From contig JAVSIV010000061.1 of NCBI GenBank assembly GCA_033816765.1, positions 1-40,744 on the forward strand: a stretch of DNA of 40,744 bases, given 5' to 3'. Of this stretch, positions 32,516 to 40,744 are shown piece after piece; within the stretch, counting starts at the first letter, position 1; the number at the start of each line of letters is the position of its first letter. Origin of the DNA: Nothopassalora personata (taxonomy: Eukaryota; Ascomycota; Dothideomycetes; Mycosphaerellales; Mycosphaerellaceae). The notes under the pieces were generated by a model. It did not search any database and was not told the DNA's origin. It saw only the letters and a program-made list of their open reading frames with translations. The position numbers were made by a program, and so were the translations under genes.

Positions 32516-33259
32516 CTACCACTTCTCCAACATAGGCCTAATGTCAATCTCATTCGTAAAACACCGTCGACTCTGCGTATGCAAATTCCAATAACTCTCC
32601 GCAATATCGTCCGCCCCAATCTTCGCCTCCGGTGGCGAGTCCTTCAACCACTCCTTCGTACGTGGAATGTCAATAATTCCATCAATCACCGCATGTGCGA
32701 CGTGGACGCCCTTGGAAGCAAACTCTTTCGCGATGGAGGTGGAGAGGGCTCGTAAAGCGAATTTAGAGGATGCGAACGAGCTCATCAGAGCGTTGGCTTT
32801 GACGGACGCGGTGGCGCCGGTGAAGATGAGGGTTGGTGGGTACTGCGCCCCCTTGTCCTCTGCATGCTTCAACAGTAATGGCAGTGCATTCTGCGAGAAG
32901 ATAAATGCGCCTTTTACGGAGACTTCATGACCCTGTTGGAATTCTTCCACACTCTGTTCCAGGATCCCTTTCCGGACGAAGTTGCCAGAGGCATTGAAGA
33001 TTGCTGCCGCTGCTGGGGCATCGCCGTATTCTTGTCTTATTTTGGAGAAGGCGTTCTTTACGGACTCCTCGGAGGAGACGTCGGTGCTGATTCCGATGGC
33101 TTTTCCGCCATTGCTGTTGATCTCTTGCGCGAGAGATTCGTAGTTCTCGGCGGAGCGGGCAAGAAGCACGACTGGGTAGGATTTGGAGAAGCGCCGGGCT
33201 ACTGCTGCGCCGGTTCCAGGACCGACGCCCGCGACTATGGCGATGGCTTTGGTGGTCAT
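32516..33259 (-). CDS. SDR-like protein lacking the catalytic Tyr (unit 2)
   Basis: Second copy of the gene at 14951-15694, identical in translation, including Phe in place of the active-site Tyr. Confidence 0.9.
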   Translation of the reverse strand: MTTKAIAIVAGVGPGTGAAVARRFSKSYPVVLLARSAENYESLAQEINSNGGKAIGISTDVSSEESVKNAFSKIRQEYGDAPAAAAIFNASGNFVRKGILEQSVEEFQQGHEVSVKGAFIFSQNALPLLLKHAEDKGAQYPPTLIFTGATASVKANALMSSFASSKFALRALSTSIAKEFASKGVHVAHAVIDGIIDIPRTKEWLKDSPPEAKIGADDIAESYWNLHTQSRRCFTNEIDIRPMLEKW

Positions 33260-33590
33260 GGTTGTTGTTACGGGTGTGAGGTGGAGGGAGAGTTGGGTTA
33301 TGCGGGGATGAGTGGTGGAAGACAGGTTGATGGTGGGTGTGGTGGAGATATTGGGGTGGTATGAGGGAGAGGTTGAGTACGAGGTGACTTGCCTATAAGA
33401 ATGTAAAGCTGTGGTGGAGCTCGATGAGATGAGGTCACTGCTACCCCGGTTGAAGGATCGGACCATTAGTCTTTCCGTGACGGACAGGTTTCGATGTTGT
33501 TCACACGGTCGAGGGCGACGACGCTGAGTTCAATTGCTTTGTGCTTTGCTACCCGTATCTATAACGTTCTCACGCAACGCCACACAGCAA

Positions 33591-34244
33591 CTATGAAGAT
33601 GAGGCACCCTGGCCGCCCGAACCATTCGCGAGCCTTCCACCAGGGCAGTACGTGCTAATCTGGAACGTGTCCACAGCCCAAGCAATGCTGTTGAACTCGA
33701 ACAGGGACTTGTAAATCTGGCCGTTTCTATCTAAGTACAGCTTTTGGATGCCACTGACCGGGTATCGCCCACTGCCAACGACAGTCAATTCCCACGACCA
33801 GATAATGACCGTGCCTGCGCAAAGGATTTCCTTCGTCTTGAGGCCATCGTATGGCGGTGGCTTGAAAGTGTTGGCTCGCTGGATGTTGCTGATCCACTCT
33901 GTGCGGTTATTGGACTCTGGTGTGCCGTCGAGCTGCGAGAGGAGATTAGCACCGAGTCGATCCGTCTTGGGGAAGCAGCGTACAGGTTCACCGAGTAGCG
34001 AGCGAACAGACTCGCTGAAGTCTTGGTAGTTGGGTGCAATGATCTGTTGGGCGAGCTGGTATGGCGTCTTGCCGTTGTATGAGTCGTTGCGGAGGATTGA
34101 TGCATATTTGTCGATGATCACGCCGGCGTTCTGGCAGGCTTGCTGATCACGACCACCGCCGTGGTCGACGCCACCGTACCTGGGAGGTGAGAGTGATGTT
34201 GCTGCAGCGAGAGCGCCGAGGGAGAGCGTGAGGAGGAACTTCAT
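33591..34244 (-). CDS. small secreted four-cysteine protein (unit 2)
   Basis: Second copy of the gene at 16026-16679, identical in translation, again with the mariner-type TIR 255 bp upstream (34500). Confidence 0.88.
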   Translation of the reverse strand: MKFLLTLSLGALAAATSLSPPRYGGVDHGGGRDQQACQNAGVIIDKYASILRNDSYNGKTPYQLAQQIIAPNYQDFSESVRSLLGEPVRCFPKTDRLGANLLSQLDGTPESNNRTEWISNIQRANTFKPPPYDGLKTKEILCAGTVIIWSWELTVVGSGRYPVSGIQKLYLDRNGQIYKSLFEFNSIAWAVDTFQISTYCPGGRLANGSGGQGASSS

Positions 34245-34499
34245 GGTATGGATCTTATGATCTCAGCTGCGGACGAAATTGGTCGCGGAGAGATGATATC
34301 GACAACATGAAGGCGGAAGAATGGCTGCACCTCTTATATTCCATCTTCTGGGCGGCAGCTCGTGCCATGTGAGGACACTGCACCGCATCATGGCAACAAA
34401 ATTTCGTCGCCATCTCAAAGCTTCGAGGCTGACTTGACGAGCTTGAATTAATAGAGTTGCTACATGAAACTCGGAAGCGGATGAAGCGCAATTTAACTA

Positions 34500-34525
34500 T
34501 TCGAGTGAGCAAAAGGGTCGGGACT
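34500..34525 (+). repeat. left terminal inverted repeat (unit 2/3 copy)
   Basis: Identical to 16935-16960 and preceded by TA at 34498-34499. Confidence 0.9.
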
Positions 34526-34717
34526 GCGGGGATTCGGACCTACCCAGTTAGTTAGCAAATCGATCTTGAGCCTCCCATACCTTATTATCGTTGTATCTCT
34601 TCATTTTGAAGCCTTAGTACCACCAGTTTTGCCAGAAATAAGGTGTTGTTGCTCGCTCTATCCAGCGCACTCGTTGTCTACGTGTCCGGAGCCTTCGCCG
34701 TCGTTGCGCGACCCCCT

Positions 34718-35743
34718 ATAGCGCCATTATCCGTCCAAGATCAGAACCTTATTTAATAGTGTCTCGAAGACGATTAGGCTAGACCTGCAGTAGTTCAGTT
34801 GTTGTTAGCAGATAACAGGGGGTCGCGCAGTGCTATCTAGTTGCGAATCAAGCGCTTTAAAGAGACTAGAACAGTATAGCTAGCTAAGGGCGGTAGACCA
34901 CGGTTAATCGAACCATATATACGCGACTGGTTACTAGATCTAGTCGTAGAAAAGAGCACATATTAGGCCGAGGAATTGGTGTACTTCTTACACGCTGAAT
35001 TCGGTGTTCTCGTGTCGAAATAGACTATAAGTCGACTACTAGGCAGTAAGGACTTTACGAAGAAGAAGATCTTACGCATTACGGAGTAGCGTAACCCTAT
35101 GGTGAGGGCGATGTTCGAAGGCCTGTTACAGCAACATAAGGAGGACTAATTGGTGTATATCGATAAGACATACTATAGTAATAAGCTAGCCTATCGGACA
35201 CGTAGTTAGAGTCCTCGAGGCATGCCGGTATACGATCCTTAACACCTTTACTACAGCGAGCGATTTACCGTGTTGCCGGTATATAGTGTTAAGGGATATC
35301 TAGCGAATCCGCTAATTAAGCCTAGTAGCGTAAAGAAGGTAGATTTCATCGAATAGTTAATGCTATACGTGCTACCGTAGTGTAGCCGCTACCCTACGCC
35401 ACGGTTAGTCATTGTTATAGACAACTGCGTAACATACGATCGTGTCGATATCGAAGCTATATGTTAAGAGGCTAGCGTAAGGATACTGTTTCTACCGCCG
35501 TACTTACCGGATTATAATCTAATTAAGAAGACGTTTCGCTTACTAAAAAGGTGGATTAGGCAGCATGCTTATATAATGCCGGAGTATAGTGAACATAACT
35601 AGTAGGCTAAGTTCAAGGTGTTTCTTAAGGCGGCCTATAAAGACTAGTCGCACGGCATCGACTATAGCGCGATCTTTCGCAGTTGTTACGTTCTTAAGGA
35701 GGGCTATACGGTCGATCCGGCGCTTTTAACGATAGATTTGTAA
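34718..35743 (+). pseudogene. Tc1/mariner DD34E transposase, RIP-inactivated (further copy)
   Basis: Same broken frame as at 17153-18178, crossing the joint between units 2 and 3, with the same stops and the same Lys in place of Glu (35525-35527). Confidence 0.92.
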
Positions 35744-36570
35744 TGAATAAGGTAGAAGTTAATACGGTAAATCTAGCGTAAGTTGTATTAAGTTAGTTAG
35801 AGTTGTAGTAGCCGCGATATTAACCTTACTATCGCTAGTACTTTATCTAAAGCTACAGTTACGGCTTGCCCCGGCTAGCGCGCTTTACGGCGATCCGCTA
35901 GGCTTCGCGCAACACACGAAGGTGTTGTAACGACATATGTATTCATTTTAAACGCGCAATCATCTTAAATATGTCGTCGGTAAATTATAAAAAAACCGCT
36001 TGTTTATATCTACTATAGTTATGTTAATCTCGAATCGTCTTATAAAAAGTTATGCCCTAAAGCCGTACCTTAGTCGTAGTTCGAGCTAGAGTTGAAGTTA
36101 CAAGCTTACTAGCTAGGGTCTAAAACAATAGATTTTAAGAACTCGACAACTATAGTAGCTACGAACGTAATTATTTTTTTATTTTATACGCACTACACTT
36201 AATCGATGCGTGAAACGTATTTCATAATAAAGAGTTGTGTTGTGCGGTGCTAGTGTAGCTACGAAGATGCAAAAAGCCGGCTTCGCGCTAGTGTCGGGCT
36301 TACCCGTTAGGGTCTAGATAGGTCTTAGCTCCCTAGTTAATGCCTCGAGGCTACGCTTATAACACTATAGCTAGCCTACCCTATGAGAATAACATAACTA
36401 TAACCACTGGAGAAATATACATTGTATGCTCACTATATATTTCGATACCGCTAAAGAAGCTCGTATTGTCCGTTTGTTTATATGATTTTTTTCTATGTCG
36501 TAGTAATGCGAGAAACATCTTAAATCTAGCAAGCCGTAACGCTACCTCATGACCCTACAATAGCGTACCC
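35744..36570. other. spacer inside mariner-type element (unit 3)
   Basis: Copy of 614-1440; nothing recognised. Confidence 0.6.
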
Positions 36571-38748
36571 TTAACTTACAAATAGGCCGTCGTTACTGCT
36601 TATTAACTAAGCGATATCCCTAGCACCTTTAGTAGCGATATATCGCGGCAACTGCTTATAGATTACGTCTCTTATACCCTTCTGTTTAATAAGCTTTACT
36701 AACTTACTATCCGTCTCTTTCTTTAGTATTAAGAGGGTGTAGAACTCCTTAAATAGCTTCTCCTTTATAGTAAGGATTGCCGGAGCTATATTACTGTTAC
36801 GTTTAGCTATCTAGTTATAGAAAGAGCGCACTTCTTAGCGTGTTTCTATGTTGATGCCCTAAGGCGGCGGAGACGATTTATCGTATCGTTATTAAGTTAG
36901 ATAAGGAGTCAGATAGTTAGTTAGATAAGCTAGTAACGTTACTAAGGGTAATTAAGGTAGCTAGCTACTATAATATTACGGTATCATAGGCGGATACTAA
37001 TAGCTATAATATAGTAGTACCGGAGGTACTGCGGACGGCGTAGATGCTACAATAGGTTCACTACCTACTATCGACGGTGTTAGCGTGTCGTTAGGTGAGT
37101 TATTCTTACTTCTCCTTAGTATAGAAGTCTTATACATGCCTCTAACTTTAACTGCAATATTAGAAGGCATTATAGATAGTAGAACCTTAGCTACGCCGTC
37201 CTTACTAGATTCACGTGCTACCTTAATGCGTCTATACTATTCTTGCATGTGACCGCCTTTAATAGCATAGTGCTTACCTTCCTTAATAAGATAGCCTATT
37301 AGACCAGTGCCCTTAGACTTCTTATTATTGTACTACTTGTCTTCGTAGCGATGCATAACTAGGAGCTTCTAATAGTCCTTACGTGTTATTAGTGTCTTGT
37401 CGAACGCGTTAATAATAGCTATGTTAGCCTTCGTAGTTTGCTTCTTATTTAGCTGCTTCGTAGTAGGCTCCGGTTATAAGGACTCTTCGAATGTCTCTTA
37501 CGGTAACAGCGGTAGCGACGAGCCTAGTACAGTAGGTACGTTAGTCTATTTCTTAGTAATATAGAGTGTTATAGAACGCTTTATGTTCTACTATAACTTA
37601 AGGAAGGGTTCTACATTAATCGTGAAGTTAATAGACTTAGTAAGTTTAAACTAGTTAGTATCTACTACGTAGCCGTGCTTCTTAGCCTTAAGTAACGCTA
37701 GCCTTAATAACATGAAGTATTACATGCCCTTAGAGTCTACGTATACCTTCGCTTAATGCTCTAACTTCCTTATAAGCCTAGTAATAGCACTAATATCGCT
37801 ATAGTAGATGCTACTAATAGGGGGAAGTTCCTTCTTATTAAACACAACTGTTAACTTAACACGGACTAGATCTAATTACGGCGTTAATGGAGCTAGCGTT
37901 GCTAAGGGTCGTAGCGTTACTAAAGGCCGAGTAGCGATTAAGGGTGCGGGTGTTACCGTAATAGACTTAGCTCTAGTTAATGAAATAATAGGTTCTTTCG
38001 GCGGCGATGGTAGACGCATTTCTTAACCGTTTAACTTGCTTCTTAATAGGGCGACATACTGCGATTGTGTAGATGATACCTATGTTTTTCTAGACTTCTT
38101 AGGCTTCTTAGTTAATAGTTCCTTACTAGGTAGAGCTAGCCTCTTTTCCGCTGTTAGAGGGGTCGGTTATTAAGGCTTAATCGACGTAGTAACAACTAGC
38201 TGCTTACTAAGCTTCAACTTCACCGGCTTCGCGCTACTAGCCACGGGTGTCGCGTATGCCTCAGAGCCTGATTTAGCCGTGTTTTTCGCTAGTTCTAATA
38301 CACCCTGCCTAAGCTAAGTCTCTGCTAGGGCAGCCATTCTTCGAGTATGCATTCTACGCTAATAATCCTTATCTAAATCGTCGCTCGTGTCGTCCTTAAG
38401 CCAGCGCAACTGGTTACGTTGTAATGCGTCTTCTACAGGATCGTAGGACTGCCTAGGAGTAGGTAGTTCTTAATTAGACTCTAATAGCTCTTCCTCGTAC
38501 TTAAACTATGTCTCCGGAGGCAGCGGTGGCAGCGAGAAGTCGCACAACTGTGTGTTCGTGAAGCCCTGAGTCTCGGCGATAGTGCGTGTTGCGTAGCCAG
38601 GAGGCAATGGAGGTAGTGAGGAACGGGTAAGATCGTGTATCTTCGAGGTATGCGCCGGGGGTGTTAGTGGGCTGAAATCTGGACCTTTTGGACTACTTTT
38701 TCTTTCTGTGGCCTTAGACAACGTAGTACAATCGGAATATGTAGTCAT
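36571..38748 (-). pseudogene. unrecognised 725-codon frame (unit 3)
   Basis: Same dead frame as 1441-3618, with G at 38053 as in unit 1. Confidence 0.75.
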
Positions 38749-38837
38749 TTGTGTGTGTAGAGGTCGTTATTGTGGTGCGCTATGTGTAGGAAGTTTCTAT
38801 GTAATTACGCTGAGACATGGGTTACCCTACATGGAGG

Positions 38838-38863
38838 AGTCCCGACCCTTTTGCTCGCTTGAA
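38838..38863 (-). repeat. right terminal inverted repeat (unit 3)
   Basis: Identical to 21273-21298 and followed by TA at 38864-38865. Confidence 0.9.
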
Positions 38864-39536
38864 TAGGGACCGAGCAGCATGAAGCGCCGAGAGTGACAGC
38901 ACGCCGAAGAAGCTCAACGACAAGCTCAATGCCAAGAGTTGGACTAATTGGCTTCACAGCGCCAGGCTGTAAGAGACGCTGGCGGCTTCATTGATGATAA
39001 CGAGTTTTAGCGGATCGCGCAACCCTCTGCTGCACTGTCCCATCACCAAATCCATCGACAATGATCATGAAATCCTAACCTTTCATCTGTGGATCACAAA
39101 TTTGGTATTTTAGAATAGTTTCAACGGCGGCCGTTGGCACTAAAGTCCGGTGTTCGACAGCAAGTTTGCCACGGAGTCCAGAGTGCTGATTACGGTCTGC
39201 CATTTGTTGTGAATCAGGTGACCAAGGTCTATGTTAGTCAGGACTTGGCACACACACACTATATCACACTGTTTTCTGTAGCTAGATAGTCTCACACCTT
39301 GTGGCAATTCATAAGGGTTACTAATCTACCCTATCGTTTCAATCTAGAAGCTTATACTCGTTAAATACCTATCTACAATAGGTTATAAGCCCGGGTGCTC
39401 CTCTGCCTATCCAATTTGAAACCTGAATCGTTATCGAAGCTCCATTAAGGATTAGCTTGCCTTGCTAGCGGACTCGTATTTGTTTCACGGACAACGGACA
39501 ACTACCTAATCGATTTAAGAACTACTATAGGAGATC
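38864..39536. other. unmutated flank and copia 5' region (unit 3)
   Basis: Copy of 3734-4406, no gene seen. Confidence 0.55.
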
Positions 39537-40744
39537 GGCACTAAGCACTAGTACTGTGGTACAGCATCTAAAAGAGCTAGACTAGGTATAGAGTTTAGAA
39601 ACAACACCTCTAGCAACCTAGTAAGATCCGCTAAGGACAACTAGGTACTTAGGAAAGGCGTGTAGTTCTAGGCATAGAAATCTATACTAATTAGCGTACT
39701 GCTAGAGAAGGATCTAGTTAGATACGTGATCCATAATCTAGACTAGGTTGACCTAAAGTACGCTCTAAATAGGGTAGCTTATAATCAACCCTAAGATGTA
39801 ACTAAGAATGTCTAAGATAAGACTGCCTAGAATAAAGCCCCTTAGGACATCACTAGTAGTGTAGGATACAAAGCTACCTATAAGCGATAGAAGAAAGAGG
39901 ACATATAAGTATATAGCATTATCATAGCTAGATTGGATTCTACCCTAAGGCTAAACTTTAGAGATGTAGACAAGTTAGCTAAGGAATTGTATGATTTGAT
40001 TAAGGCAATATATAAGCTAGTTATTACAATTGATCTATATAATACTCTAAAGGCAGTTAGGCACATTAAACTAGATGCTGCAAGACCTAATACATTAAAG
40101 TACTATAAAGACTTTTAAGCATAGGTAAATAATAACAAGACTACTATAGAGCAATTCATTAGATCTTCCCTAGTTAATAACAAGTTAAGGCTCAAATCCT
40201 CTTTTGTCCTCCTAGATAGCATCTACAGATTGTACTTTATTAAAGGTCTAACCTATGTCGAATAGCTTAGGACATAGAGACACAATAATCCCCTAGAATT
40301 AACTACCCTAGAGAGAATGTTCACAACTCTTAGGAAGGAGTAAGTACCTACCACCTATAAGCCTAGTAATAGCTTTGTTAGAGCATTCTTAAGCAAGAAT
40401 AATAATAAGCAGTACATACAGTACTTACATAAGCACACTAACGCGAACTGCTATAAGTAGTATCTAGAGAAGAATCCTAGGAACAGGTCTAAGAAGGGTA
40501 AAGACACCCTAAAGGATAGGGTAAAGAAGGTAAAGGGTAGCAAATCCCCTAGGAAGAGGATTGCTGCAGCAATTAATAACTAGTTAGACTTATTATCTAA
40601 TTAGGAGCATAGCTCTAATAGTAATAGGGACTAGAGATAACTACATAGGAGGTCTAGAGTAGCTATTGTAGTTACATAACTAGTGTGCATAGGAAGGACA
40701 GTAGCTGCCGCATTAAACCTAATATTAATAGACAAAGTCTATAA
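39537..40744 (+). mobile_element. Ty1/copia relic, gag part only (window end)
   Basis: Gag and the start of the protease motif of the third unit. The window ends in the codon for Asn that replaces the protease Asp. Confidence 0.9.

Larger units (their letters stand above)
17566..35130. repeat. 17,565-bp tandem unit, copy 2
   Basis: Second complete unit, apparently identical to copy 1 except for a G-to-A change at 20488 (2923 in copy 1 is G). All protein-coding frames translate identically in the two copies. Confidence 0.97.
34500..38863 (+). mobile_element. Tc1/mariner-type element, complete but dead (further copy)
   Basis: Same 4,364-bp element as at 16935-21298, spanning units 2 and 3. 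TIRs are at 34500-34525 and 38838-38863. It contains the dead transposase (34718-35743) and the dead antisense frame (36571-38748). Confidence 0.88.
35131..40744. repeat. 17,565-bp tandem unit, copy 3 (partial)
   Basis: First 5,614 bp of a third unit, cut off by the end of the window inside the copia protease motif. It carries G at 38053, like copy 1. The gene island is not reached, so its presence in a third copy is not shown. Confidence 0.96.

Overview
The window looks like nuclear DNA of a filamentous ascomycete (Pezizomycotina). It mixes short blocks of intron-poor, GC-balanced genes with long TA-rich blocks of dead transposable elements. The dead elements carry the mark of repeat-induced point mutation (RIP): long reading frames with almost no indels, broken only by TAA and TAG where CAA/CAG or TGG are expected, and catalytic residues changed by G-to-A or C-to-T. 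No class or genus can be fixed from the sequence alone.

The dominant fact is that the window is 2.32 copies of one 17,565-bp unit in direct head-to-tail order: 1-17565, 17566-35130, and a partial third copy 35131-40744. By eye I found one base difference (2923 G, 20488 A, 38053 G); the comparison was not exhaustive. This is either a very recent tandem amplification, a sequenced circle or concatemer, or an assembly artefact.

Layout of a unit, starting at the left end of the first complete transposon: (1) a 4,364-bp Tc1/mariner-type element (16935-21298, again 34500-38863, partly 1-3733) with 26-bp terminal inverted repeats and TA on both sides. It holds a dead 341-codon DD34E transposase on + and an unrecognised dead 725-codon frame on -, pointing at each other. 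(2) About 0.4 kb of unmutated single-copy-like DNA. (3) A dead Ty1/copia gag-pol (4407-9811). It is interrupted by a 341-bp solo LTR with a 5-bp target duplication and by a 190-bp GC-rich insertion with a 7-bp target duplication. (4) A dead minus-strand frame with a CxxC and charged helical region, then a second, heavily mutated copy of the same LTR. (5) About 2 kb of unassigned TA-rich relic sequence. (6) An unmutated gene island with three genes: an unknown basic, disordered, probably nuclear protein (+), a short-chain dehydrogenase-like protein lacking the usual catalytic Tyr (-, convergent with the first), and a small secreted four-cysteine protein that may have an NTF2-like fold (-). The mariner-type element begins 255 bp upstream of the secreted-protein gene.

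RIP mutations are shared by all copies while the three genes are identical and unmutated. The elements therefore died first and the 17.5-kb unit was duplicated later, after the last effective round of RIP. The three genes show no obvious shared pathway. They appear to be linked passengers of the duplication.
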